Shown: positions 1 to 5,652 of the stretch, piece by piece | Position numbering within the stretch: the first letter of the stretch is position 1 | How the letters are laid out: every line of letters begins with the position of its first letter | Assembly: GCA_903929895.1 (NCBI GenBank) | Contig: CAIYWM010000767.1 | Coordinates: forward strand, 1-7,400 | Origin: an uncultured Alphaproteobacteria bacterium | Lineage (GTDB): Bacteria > Pseudomonadota > Alphaproteobacteria > Reyranellales > Reyranellaceae | Length of the DNA stretch: 7,400 nucleotides | Direction of reading: 5' to 3' | Made by a program: the position numbers and the translations under genes | The notes under the pieces: model-generated | The model's database searches: none | Seen by the model: only the letters and a program-made list of their open reading frames with translations | Told to the model about the DNA's origin: nothing

Positions 1-489
1 AAGGTGCTGACGCTCAACATGCTGGAAGTGACTTTGCGCGGCCAGGCCCGCTTTGTCCTGTCGATGATCGTGGACGGGGTGAGCGACGACAGCGACATGG
101 ACACCGCCAAGGACGAGGGCCGGCTGCGCAGCGCCTCCCTCACGATCGACGACAAGCAGCTGCTGGACAAGCTGGTCCCCGCCCTTGCCAGCGAGGAAGG
201 CATCAAGCCCGGGGAACTGATCACGACCGCGCTCGACGCGCTGGCCGGCTTCGCCCAGGCCCAGACCGGCGAGACGCTGAAGGCGCTCGACGCCCTCGCC
301 TCCTTCGTCGGCGACTGGAAGGCCCCCAGGGGGCCGCTGGTGCTGGGCCTGAAGCCTGCCAAGACCGCGGGCCTGGGGGACCTCGACAAGATCATGGTCC
401 CCGACGCGCTCTCGACCCTCTTCGGCTTCACCGCGACCTATCCCGGCACGCGCAGCGGAGCAGCCAAGGCAGGCTCCAAGGGCAAGTAA
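1..489 (+). CDS. C-terminal part of an unrecognised protein (5'-truncated by the window edge)
   Basis: The reading frame is already open at base 1 and ends at TAA 487-489. The first in-frame start-like codon (GTG at 4) has no Shine-Dalgarno in view, so this is most likely the last ~162 residues of a longer protein. The visible part has no transmembrane segment. It is acidic and Ala/Leu-rich (DDSDMDTAKDEG near the start, then helical stretches such as KQLLDKLVPALAS) and ends in a basic Gly/Ser/Ala/Lys tail (AGSKGK). I do not recognise a family. The following Bug receptor gene starts 27 nt downstream with its own strong SD and no terminator between, so cotranscription is plausible. Coding status is supported by strong third-position GC bias. 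Function is unknown. Confidence 0.75.
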   Translation, partial: KVLTLNMLEVTLRGQARFVLSMIVDGVSDDSDMDTAKDEGRLRSASLTIDDKQLLDKLVPALASEEGIKPGELITTALDALAGFAQAQTGETLKALDALASFVGDWKAPRGPLVLGLKPAKTAGLGDLDKIMVPDALSTLFGFTATYPGTRSGAAKAGSKGK

Positions 490-516
490 CCAACCAAGAC
501 TTGAATGGAGGAAACG

Positions 517-1491
517 ATGAAGCGGCGTACCCTTCTGGCCGGCGCGGCGATGCTGCCGCTCGGCCTTCCGCTCCACGCCCAGGAGGCCTATCCGTCGCGG
601 CCGATCACCATGATCGTGCCCTTCCCGCCCGGCGGCGTGGCCGACATCACCGGCCGGCCCACGGCGCATGTCATGGGCAAGCTGCTCAAACAGTCGGTGA
701 TCGTGCAGAACAAGGGCGGCGCCGGCGGTTCGGTGGGCACGGCACAGGCCGCACGCTCAGCGCCAGACGGCTACACGGTCCTGATGGCTCTGTCGTCGAT
801 CTCGGTCCTGCCGGTGGCCGATCGCCTGCAGGGCCGCGCGCCGGCCTACGAACTCGACCAGTTCGCGCCGATCGCCCTGATCAGCGCCGACCCCACGGTC
901 CTGGTCGTGCGGGAGGACGGTCCCTACAAGACGTTGAAGGATCTGGTCGAGGCCGCGAAGGCCAAGCCCGGAACGATCAACTACGGCTCCTCGGGCGTGT
1001 ACGGCACGCTGCACGTGGCGATGGAGATCTTCACCGACGCCGCGGGCATCAAGCTGTTCCATATTCCCTACCAGGGCGGCGGCCCCGCGGTCGCGGCGCT
1101 GCTCGGCGGCCAGATCGATGCGCTGGCCTCGGGTCCGTCGGCGGCCATCGGCCAGATCAAGGCCGGCAAGATGCGGGCGCTCGCGGTGTGGGGCGACAAG
1201 CGGCTGGCCTCGCTGCCGGACGTGCCGAGCATGAAGGAGCTCGGCTACGACGCCACCTTCTACATCTGGTCGGGGCTCTTCGCGCCCGCGGCCACGCCCT
1301 CGCCGATCCTCATGACGCTGCGGGACGCGGTGCGTCGCACCGTCGAAGATCCGGAGTTCAAGGAGGCGATGGCCAAGGTCGAAACTCCGATCGCCTATCT
1401 CGACGCGCCGGACTTCAAGACCTTCCTCGACAAGGATGCCGCACGACTGAAAGTCGCTGTCGAGCGCATCGGTAAAGTGCCGGAGAAATAG
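517..1491 (+). CDS. Bug/TctC-family tripartite tricarboxylate transporter substrate-binding protein (receptor 1)
   Basis: This encodes a 324-aa periplasmic solute receptor of the Bug (TctC-like) family. Such proteins bind small carboxylates or related anions and pass them to TctA/TctB-type membrane partners, or act as orphan sensors. The start at 517 is preferred over an in-frame ATG at 505 because GGAGG at 507-511 overlaps the earlier ATG and sits 5 nt from ATG 517. Residues 1-21 form a signal peptide (KRR, hydrophobic core, Leu-His-Ala before Gln22). The twin Arg at 3-4 makes Tat export possible but not certain. Family hallmarks are visible: PFPPGGVAD (~35-43) in the ligand loop, the NKGGAGGSVG loop, PDGYT, INYGSSG, IPYQGGGPAVAALLGGQ, and LPDVPSMKELGY near the C-terminus. 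Length matches the family (~320-330 aa). No TctA or TctB gene is in the window. The ligand cannot be assigned from sequence. Confidence 0.95.
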   Translation: MKRRTLLAGAAMLPLGLPLHAQEAYPSRPITMIVPFPPGGVADITGRPTAHVMGKLLKQSVIVQNKGGAGGSVGTAQAARSAPDGYTVLMALSSISVLPVADRLQGRAPAYELDQFAPIALISADPTVLVVREDGPYKTLKDLVEAAKAKPGTINYGSSGVYGTLHVAMEIFTDAAGIKLFHIPYQGGGPAVAALLGGQIDALASGPSAAIGQIKAGKMRALAVWGDKRLASLPDVPSMKELGYDATFYIWSGLFAPAATPSPILMTLRDAVRRTVEDPEFKEAMAKVETPIAYLDAPDFKTFLDKDAARLKVAVERIGKVPEK

Positions 1492-1500
1492 GATGCTACC

Positions 1501-1545
1501 CCCGTCGTGACACCGCGGCTGCGACCGCACTCTCTGCACGACGGG
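1501..1545 (+). other. Inverted repeat downstream of the first Bug gene
   Basis: A perfect 9-bp pair, CCCGTCGTG (1501-1509) with CACGACGGG (1537-1545), encloses a smaller GCGG/CCGC hairpin (1515-1518/1525-1528). It begins 9 nt after the Bug stop codon. There is no T-tract after it, so it may be an mRNA 3'-end stabiliser or a rho-assisted terminator rather than an intrinsic terminator. A further ATTTG-CTG-CAAAT hairpin follows at 1556-1568. Confidence 0.45.
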
Positions 1546-1650
1546 CTGCATGAAGATTTGCTGCAAATGCGTGATTCTCGTTCGAGTTCCGGCTCCGCAA
1601 GAAACGGCGGGACGTGCAACTCCTGTCCCGACGGAGGCGTTTGGTAAGCA

Positions 1651-1673
1651 GCGATCGTCATTCCGGCGATCGC
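1651..1673 (+). promoter_or_regulatory. Inverted repeat GCGATCG-N9-CGATCGC upstream of the Gln-rich gene
   Basis: Perfect 7-bp arms (1651-1657 and 1667-1673) are separated by 9 nt, and the element ends 20 nt before the ATG at 1694. The two half-sites lie about 16 nt apart, roughly 1.5 helical turns, so they could form an operator. In RNA it would form a hairpin just upstream of the SD. No known regulator is recognised. Confidence 0.3.
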
Positions 1674-1693
1674 GGCGAACATGGAGAAACGCC

Positions 1694-1849
1694 ATGAACG
1701 ACCAGAAGCAGAATCCGTCGCAGCAGCAGGATCGCGATCGCCAGCAGCGCGAGCAGGTCCAGCGCGAGCAGCAGCAGAAGCAGAACCAGCAGCCCAACCA
1801 GCCGGGCCAGCCGGGTCAGCGCCCGCAGCCGCAGAACCAGGACCGCTAG
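1694..1849 (+). CDS. Small Gln-rich low-complexity protein (51 aa)
   Basis: The start at ATG 1694 is supported by GGAGAAA (1683-1689) 4 nt upstream, and the frame ends at TAG 1847-1849. The product is almost entirely Gln, Asn, Arg, Pro and Asp. It begins MNDQKQNPSQQQ, continues with repeated Gln-Arg-Glu-Gln units, and ends in Pro-Gly-Gln repeats plus Asn-Gln-Asp-Arg. It contains no Cys or aromatic residues and no hydrophobic segment, so it should be soluble and intrinsically disordered. Annotators often skip such genes. Here the good SD and the strong terminator directly downstream argue for a real monocistronic gene. By composition it resembles small hydrophilic stress-associated proteins, but no family is recognised and the role is unknown. 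Confidence 0.7.
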   Translation: MNDQKQNPSQQQDRDRQQREQVQREQQQKQNQQPNQPGQPGQRPQPQNQDR

Positions 1850-1867
1850 AACCTGGCCCCGGAACGC

Positions 1868-1899
1868 CGAATGCCCGCCTAACGGCGGGCATTCGTTTT
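1868..1899 (+). terminator. Rho-independent terminator
   Basis: A perfect 12-bp stem (CGAATGCCCGCC at 1868-1879, GGCGGGCATTCG at 1884-1895) has a TAAC tetraloop and is followed by TTTT (1896-1899). It lies 18 nt after the stop of the Gln-rich gene and before the Pro-rich gene, so it separates the two small transcription units. Confidence 0.9.
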
Positions 1900-1929
1900 G
1901 GCATTTGCGCGAACGAACAGGAGAGATCG

Positions 1930-2100
1930 ATGACGTTCCAGGCCGCCGACCCGCCACGTGAGATTCCCGCCGTGCCGCCCACACCCGGCAAGATAGATCC
2001 CGTGCCGCCGGAGATGCCGGCGCAGCCGGATATGCCGATGCCGGAGGATCACCCGACGCCCGTCCCGCATCCGTCGGGCCCGCCGAGCCTGATCGCCTGA
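1930..2100 (+). CDS. Small Pro-rich protein (56 aa)
   Basis: ATG 1930 follows AGGAGAG (1919-1925) at a good distance, and the stop is TGA 2098-2100. The product is dominated by proline with interspersed Met, Asp and Glu: DPPREIPAVPPTPGKIDPVPP, then PEMPAQPDMPMPEDHP and HPSGPPSLIA. There is no signal peptide, membrane segment or Cys. The composition predicts an extended, disordered polypeptide. It sits just after a terminator, so it needs its own promoter or terminator read-through. No family is recognised. The clear SD and consistent codon use make it a likely gene. Confidence 0.6.
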   Translation: MTFQAADPPREIPAVPPTPGKIDPVPPEMPAQPDMPMPEDHPTPVPHPSGPPSLIA

Positions 2101-2146
2101 GTCGGAGCGAACCTTCTTCTTCCGCGCTGGTGACAGCTTTACTGAC

Positions 2147-2168
2147 GGGTTGGTAACCCGGTCACCAA
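2147..2168 (+). promoter_or_regulatory. Candidate operator dyad upstream of the DoxX gene
   Basis: TTGGTAACCCGGTCACCAA (2150-2168) is a 19-bp dyad with one mismatched pair around a central C. It overlaps a second perfect repeat, GGGTT-GGT-AACCC (2147-2159). It lies 70 nt before the DoxX start codon in a 138-nt intergenic region and has the geometry of a dimeric repressor site. The regulator is unknown. No clear sigma-70 hexamers could be fixed next to it. Confidence 0.4.
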
Positions 2169-2238
2169 TGTGTCGCTTGTCGGAATATCGAGCCGCCTTC
2201 AGGATGGAGCCCCGCATTCTGTTTGGAGAAGTACTGCC

Positions 2239-2637
2239 ATGAATTTCGACGCACTCGGCGCGGCCTGGGCGCCGCGCCTGCTCAGTATCGTGCGCATTAT
2301 GAGCGGGCTTCTCTTCCTCCAGCACGGCACTGCCAAGCTGCTGGCGTTTCCCGCCGGCGCCGTTCCGCCGAATTTCACGCTCATGTCGATGCCGGGCTAT
2401 GCGGGCATGATCGAGTTCGTCTGCGGCATCCTGCTGGTCATCGGCCTCTTCAGCCGTCCGGCCGCCTTCATCGCATCCGGCATGACGGCCGTCGCCTACT
2501 TCATGGTCCACGCGCCGATGGGCTTCTTTCCGATCCTCAACCGGGGCGAGCTCGCCGCCCTCTACTGCTTCGTCTTCCTGTATCTCGCCGCGGCCGGCCC
2601 GGGCCCGTGGAGCATCGACGCCGCGCGCCGGAAGTAG
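2239..2637 (+). CDS. DoxX-family membrane protein
   Basis: This 132-aa integral membrane protein belongs to the DoxX/DoxD-like superfamily. The start at ATG 2239 has GGAGAA (2225-2230) 8 nt upstream; longer in-frame versions lack an SD. Four hydrophobic helices are visible: ~14-35 containing the typical GLLFLQHGTAKLL stretch, ~54-73 (GYAGMIEFVCGILLVIGLF), ~76-95 (AAFIASGMTAVAYFMVH), and ~104-122. The end GPGPWSID is the usual DoxX C-terminal signature. Members are linked to respiratory or thiosulfate oxidation and to thiol redox homeostasis in some bacteria, but most are uncharacterised and no substrate can be assigned here. It stands apart from its neighbours, with the dyad upstream and a hairpin downstream, which suggests a single-gene transcript. 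Confidence 0.9.
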   Translation: MNFDALGAAWAPRLLSIVRIMSGLLFLQHGTAKLLAFPAGAVPPNFTLMSMPGYAGMIEFVCGILLVIGLFSRPAAFIASGMTAVAYFMVHAPMGFFPILNRGELAALYCFVFLYLAAAGPGPWSIDAARRK

Positions 2638-2677
2638 GGCTTAACGCGCCTTCGCCGAAACGCTATGGAACGAACGG

Positions 2678-2698
2678 ACGGCTGCCTCGTGCAGCCGT
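2678..2698 (+). terminator. Hairpin after the DoxX gene, possible weak terminator
   Basis: A perfect 8-bp stem (ACGGCTGC 2678-2685, GCAGCCGT 2691-2698) with a CTCGT loop is followed only by TTCGTCGTG. The stem is stable but the T-tract is poor. It lies 40 nt after the DoxX stop and 45 nt before the next ATG, so it may terminate DoxX transcription or form a 5' leader hairpin of the following operon. Confidence 0.45.
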
Positions 2699-2743
2699 TT
2701 CGTCGTGTGCACGACCGACAAGAGAGAAACAGGAGGAGCGTTC

Positions 2744-3739
2744 ATGTCCCAGCCGGTCTCGATCAACCGCCGCCGCTTTGCCGCCCTGGCCGGCGCGACG
2801 GCACTCACCGCTCCGATGATCGCCCCGGGGATCGCCCGCGCCCAGCCCCGCTGGAAGCCCGAGAAGCCGATCACGATCTACAATCCCTTCGCCGCGGGCG
2901 GTGTCACCGACGTGCACATGCGCCTGCTGGCCGAGGCCGTGGGCAAGATCCTGGGCCAGCAGATCATCATCGACGTCAAGCCGGGCGCCGCCGGCACGCT
3001 GGCCCCGGCCATGCTGCTCAATGCCAAGCCCGATGGCTACACGCTGGCCGTCATGAGCATCAACACGCTGCGCTATCCTCACTACCAGCAGACCAGCTGG
3101 AACCCGCTGACCGACTTCACCTACATCACCGGCCTGTCGGGCTACACGATGGGCATCGTCGTGCGCTCCGATTCTCCCTGGAAGACGTTCCAGGACATGA
3201 TTGCGGCCGGCAAGAAGGACCCCGACAAGTACAATTACGGCACCTCGGGCGTGGGCGGCACCGGCCAGCTCATGATGATCGAGGTCGAGCAGGCCACCGG
3301 CGCGAAGTTCACCCATGTCCCCTACAAGGGCGGCGCGGAATGGATGCAGGCGCTGATGAGCGGCGAGATCCAGTTCATCGCCGACGCCGCCCAGTGGGCG
3401 CCCTTCGTCGACGACGGCAAGTGCCGCGTCCTGGCGTTCGCGACCGAGAAGCGCATCCCTCGCTATCCCGACACCCCGACAATGATCGAGCTCGGCGTCA
3501 ACGTGGTGGGCCAGAGCCCGTACGGCCTGCTCGGCCCCAAGGGCATGCCGCCGGCCATCGTCGACACGCTCCACGAAGCCTTCAAGCAGGCCTCGGCCGA
3601 GCCGAAGGTGACCGAGTATCTCGCGAAGTTCATCCAGGTCCCGTGGGACAAGAACCCCGCCGAATTCCGCGCCTTCGCCGAGAAGTATTATGGCGAAGTG
3701 AAGCCGCTGCTCATCAAGGCCGGCCTCGCGAAGCCCTGA
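2744..3739 (+). CDS. Bug/TctC-family substrate-binding protein with Tat-type signal (receptor 2)
   Basis: This 331-aa periplasmic receptor is of the same Bug family as the one at 517-1491 but clearly divergent. AGGAGGAG (2731-2738) precedes ATG 2744 at ideal spacing. Residues 1-33 form a signal with N-RRR-F (8-12), fitting a twin-arginine motif, a hydrophobic stretch, and Ala-Arg-Ala before Gln34. Family features include ITIYNPFAAGGVTD, the KPGAAGTLAP loop, PDGYTLAVMS, YNYGTSGVGGTG, VPYKGGAEWMQALMSGE, YPDTPTMIELG and LLGPKGMPP. It is the first gene of a compact cluster, with only 13 nt to the first Lin0512 gene, so the ligand may be the substrate of the pathway encoded downstream. The ligand cannot be inferred from sequence. 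TctA and TctB partners are absent locally. Confidence 0.95.
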   Translation: MSQPVSINRRRFAALAGATALTAPMIAPGIARAQPRWKPEKPITIYNPFAAGGVTDVHMRLLAEAVGKILGQQIIIDVKPGAAGTLAPAMLLNAKPDGYTLAVMSINTLRYPHYQQTSWNPLTDFTYITGLSGYTMGIVVRSDSPWKTFQDMIAAGKKDPDKYNYGTSGVGGTGQLMMIEVEQATGAKFTHVPYKGGAEWMQALMSGEIQFIADAAQWAPFVDDGKCRVLAFATEKRIPRYPDTPTMIELGVNVVGQSPYGLLGPKGMPPAIVDTLHEAFKQASAEPKVTEYLAKFIQVPWDKNPAEFRAFAEKYYGEVKPLLIKAGLAKP

Positions 3740-3752
3740 ACAGGAGATTGTC

Positions 3753-4091
3753 ATGGCGCTGAAGAAGGTGGCCCTCGAGATCGGCATGGGCACCGACATA
3801 AGGGGCGGCGACTACACCAAGGCCGCGGTCCGCGCCCTGCGTGACGCGCTGTGGCACAACTCGCTCACCGTCGCGACGGCGCTCGGCAAGTCGAGCGACG
3901 ACATGGTGGTCGAGGTCCTGATCGGCGTGCCCCAGCCCGACAAGGTCGACACGGCCCAGGTGCTGGCGGTCCTGCCGCACGGCACCGGCACGGTGAAGGT
4001 CGTCGAGGGCGGCCTCGAGATCGAAAACGAAGCCGGCACGGACAAGACGGTGATCGCCCAGGCGGCCGCCATCGTCCGTCTCGATCTGTAA
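3753..4091 (+). CDS. Lin0512-family protein, copy 1 (intact)
   Basis: This 112-aa protein matches the Lin0512 family (TIGR02058), a broadly distributed family of unknown function named for its Listeria member. Its N-terminal hallmark is GxGxDxHG. Here the segment at 11-18 is GMGTDIRG: the His is replaced by Arg17, which is unusual. It continues GDYTKAAVRALRDAL and, further on, VPQPDKVD and LPHGTGTVKVVEGGLEI. The start at ATG 3753 has AGGAG in the 13-nt gap after the Bug gene, consistent with an operon. There is no signal peptide or membrane segment, so it is likely cytosolic. A second, aligned copy starts 15 nt after this gene, so the two probably arose by duplication and may normally form a heteromer. 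Family assignment is confident; biochemical function is unknown. Confidence 0.9.
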   Translation: MALKKVALEIGMGTDIRGGDYTKAAVRALRDALWHNSLTVATALGKSSDDMVVEVLIGVPQPDKVDTAQVLAVLPHGTGTVKVVEGGLEIENEAGTDKTVIAQAAAIVRLDL

Positions 4092-4106
4092 AGCGGAGCC
4101 AAGACC

Positions 4107-4460
4107 ATGACCGCCAAGCGCGTGATCCTCGAACTCGGCACCGGCAACGATCTGCACGGGGGCGACTACACCTAGGCCGCCCTGCGCGCGGTGCAGGATG
4201 CCCTGCACCAGTCCTCGCTCGCGATGATCCGGACCCTCAAGGTCGACACCAAGACAGGCATGTTCGTCGACGTCACGATCGGCGTGCAGCAGCCCGACAA
4301 GGTCGACGCCGAAAAGGTGAAGGCCTCGCTGCCGCATGGCATCGTCACCGTGAAGGTGGTCAAGGGCGGGCTCGACATTGCCGATCCCGAGAACAACGAC
4401 CCGGCGGTGATCGCCAGCGCCGCCATCGCGGTCCGCATGGAGATCCCTCAAGCGAAGTGA
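4107..4460 (+). pseudogene. Lin0512-family protein, copy 2, interrupted by in-frame TAG at codon 23
   Basis: ATG 4107 is preceded by a CGGAG SD and opens a frame encoding a 117-residue Lin0512 protein with the canonical family motif GTGNDLHG at 11-18. Codon 23 (4173-4175) is TAG. The surrounding codons match copy 1 exactly in position (Gly-Asp-Tyr-Thr, stop, Ala-Ala), and copy 1 has AAG (Lys23) there, so one A-to-T change explains it. The remaining 94 codons are open and well conserved (QQPDKVD, LPHGIVTVKVVKGGLDI), with no other lesion. GTG 4191 could reopen the frame but lacks an SD and would lose the family motif. The options are a very recent pseudogene, a base-calling error, or amber read-through; the first two are more likely. 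The GST gene follows after 5 nt. Confidence 0.85.
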
Positions 4461-4465
4461 GCGCC

Positions 4466-5248
4466 ATGCTGCTCTATGAACACCCGCTCTCCTCCTATGC
4501 CCAGAAGGTGAAGATCGCGCTGCGCGAGAAGGGGCTCGACTTCACCGTGGAGACCCCGGCCGCGCTGGGCACCGGGACAGCCGGCGGAGCGTTCGCCGCG
4601 GCCAGCCCGCGCAACGAAGTGCCGACGCTGATCGACGGCGAGGCTCGGATCTTCGATTCGACGATCATCCTCGAATACCTCGAAGACAAGTATCCCTCCC
4701 CGCCCCTGCTGCCGCGCGATCCGGCAGCCCGCGCCGAGGCGCGGATGATCGAGGATCTCTGCGACACGCTCTACGAGGCGGTGAACTGGGGCCTGAGCGA
4801 GATCCGCTGGTTCAAGCGCGCCGAGGGCGAGCAGGCGGAGAAGATGAAGGCCACGGCGGCGCGCCAGACCGCCCAGTTGCAGGCCTGGCTGGCCGACAAG
4901 CTCGGCGACCGGCCGTGGTTCAACGGCGAGAGCTTCGGCTGGGCCGATCTCAGCGTGGCGCCGTACCTCAATCGCTCGTTCTTCTACGGGTTGGGGACGC
5001 CGCCGGGGTCATCGCTGGCGACGTGGCGCGACCGGCTCATCGAACGTCCGTCGGTTGCCGCCACCTTCAAGGAGTTCGAGGCCGCGGCCTCCGGCATGGC
5101 AACCGCCCATGAGCGCCTCGCGTCGGGACAGATCCGACGCGAATACCGCGATCATCGGCTGGAATGGATGATGAAGTCGGGCGGCCAGCAGGTCGTTCTC
5201 GACGGACTTGCAAAGAACAACATCCGCTTCACCTGGCCGCTGGGCTAG
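4466..5248 (+). CDS. Glutathione S-transferase-like protein
   Basis: This 260-aa protein has GST architecture: an N-terminal thioredoxin-like domain (~1-80) and an all-helical C-terminal domain. Visible landmarks are YEHPLSSYAQKVKIAL, with Ser9/Ser10 where the catalytic Ser of many bacterial GSTs lies; NEVPTLIDG, with Val52-cis-Pro53; FDSTIILEYLEDKYP, with Asp64-Ser65 for the gamma-glutamyl group; and the helical folding motif around NGESFGWADLSVAPYL. A C-terminal extension of ~40 residues ending NNIRFTWPLG makes it longer than the typical 200-230 aa. The ATG at 4466 lies 5 nt after the Lin0512 copy 2 stop and has only a weak SD (AAGTGAG), so it may depend on coupling to the gene before it. 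It is the last gene of the cluster. It presumably conjugates or isomerises a compound linked to the Bug-receptor ligand, which is inference only. Confidence 0.93.
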   Translation: MLLYEHPLSSYAQKVKIALREKGLDFTVETPAALGTGTAGGAFAAASPRNEVPTLIDGEARIFDSTIILEYLEDKYPSPPLLPRDPAARAEARMIEDLCDTLYEAVNWGLSEIRWFKRAEGEQAEKMKATAARQTAQLQAWLADKLGDRPWFNGESFGWADLSVAPYLNRSFFYGLGTPPGSSLATWRDRLIERPSVAATFKEFEAAASGMATAHERLASGQIRREYRDHRLEWMMKSGGQQVVLDGLAKNNIRFTWPLG

Positions 5249-5254
5249 GATCGT

Positions 5255-5362
5255 ACCTCCCCATTCAAATGGGGAGGTGGCGCGTAGCGCCGGAGGGGTC
5301 ATGACCCCATCGCCCTCGTAAGACGAGGGCACTTCCCCTTTGCGAAGCCCGCAAAGGGGAAG
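5255..5362. repeat. Palindrome-rich intergenic repeat block (REP/BIME-like)
   Basis: Five consecutive inverted repeats fill the gap between convergent genes. They are: ACCTCCCCATT/AATGGGGAGGT (5255-5265/5268-5278); GGCGC-GTA-GCGCC (5279-5291); the perfect palindrome GGGGTCATGACCCC (5295-5308); GCCCTCGT-AAG-ACGAGGGC (5312-5330); and a 12-bp stem CTTCCCCTTTGC/GCAAAGGGGAAG with a 7-nt loop (5332-5362). The CCTCCCC...GGGGAGGTGGCGC...GCGCCGGAGGGGTCATGACCCC style is familiar from dispersed intergenic repeats of many alphaproteobacteria. None has a T-tract. The block may still block read-through in both directions or protect both mRNA 3' ends. Confidence 0.8.
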
Positions 5363-5377
5363 AGTTTGAATCTCGCC

Positions 5378-5602
5378 TCAGCCGCGCGCGGCACGGCCCA
5401 TGAACAGGAGGCCGGCGCCCGCGATCACGGCAACGATGCCGGCAATGGTCGGAATGGGAATGGTGCGCTGTTCGTCGGCCGTGATCTTCAGCGGGCCGGC
5501 ATCGACGATGGTCTTGCGCTCGGTGAACGAGATGTTGTCGATCGCCAGGCCGGCAATGCCGATCGCGATCAGAAGAACACCCAGAATTGCCATCGGCTTC
5601 AT
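5378..5602 (-). CDS. Small two-helix membrane protein (74 aa)
   Basis: The start codon at 5602 is preceded (on the minus strand) by AAGGGAG at 5617-5611. Two hydrophobic helices (~4-22, AILGVLLIAIGIAGLAI; ~49-69, PTIAGIVAVIAGAGLLFMG) flank a polar ~25-residue segment, SFTERKTIVDAGPLKITADE, and then a short PIP turn. This layout (TM, TERK...GPLK...E, PIP, TM, R-rich end) is widespread among small bacterial membrane proteins annotated as hypothetical or DUF3185-like; the DUF label is tentative. It starts 65 nt after the selenoprotein stop on the same strand, with a hairpin between, so it may be a downstream member of that operon or a separate unit. Function is unknown. Confidence 0.85.
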   Translation of the reverse strand: MKPMAILGVLLIAIGIAGLAIDNISFTERKTIVDAGPLKITADEQRTIPIPTIAGIVAVIAGAGLLFMGRAARG

Positions 5603-5623
5603 GCCGTAAACTCCCTTATGGTT

Positions 5624-5652
5624 CCCCGGACAACGCAGAAAGTCGTCCGGGG
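5624..5652 (-). other. Hairpin between the selenoprotein gene and the small membrane protein gene
   Basis: CCCCGGAC (5624-5631) pairs perfectly with GTCCGGGG (5645-5652) around a 13-nt loop. On the minus strand it follows the selenoprotein stop by 15 nt and precedes the next SD by only 6 nt. No T-tract follows, so it is more likely an mRNA-stability or processing hairpin than an intrinsic terminator. Confidence 0.4.

Noticed and set aside
505..516. ATG 505 as the start of the first Bug gene
   Set aside because: It overlaps the SD (GGAGG 507-511) that serves ATG 517 and would put acidic residues before the basic signal-peptide N-region.
1546..1605. tRNA-like stretch (TTCGAGTTCC resembling a T-loop after ATTTGCTGCAAAT)
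   Set aside because: The would-be T-stem does not pair, there is no acceptor stem, D-arm or 7-nt anticodon loop at the right spacing, and no CCA end. It is not a tRNA, and a decayed remnant cannot be shown.
757..1797. Long minus-strand frames over the first Bug gene and the Gln-rich gene
   Set aside because: They are high-GC antisense shadows. The translations are Arg/Cys-rich or Leu-repeat artefacts of CAG repeats, and the plus strand carries the real genes.
1738..1840. CAG/CAGCGC-type repeats as a tandem-repeat or CRISPR-like array
   Set aside because: The units are irregular and follow the Gln codons of the small protein. There is no fixed repeat-spacer period.
4173..4175. TAG decoded as pyrrolysine
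   Set aside because: The paralogue has plain Lys at this site, the residue is not a known Pyl position, and nothing in the window hints at Pyl machinery. Mutation or sequencing error is simpler.
3851..4465. Upstream extension of the GST frame by 205 codons
   Set aside because: It is the alternative frame of the two Lin0512 genes: Arg/Gly/His-rich composition without domain character. The GST fold begins at ATG 4466.
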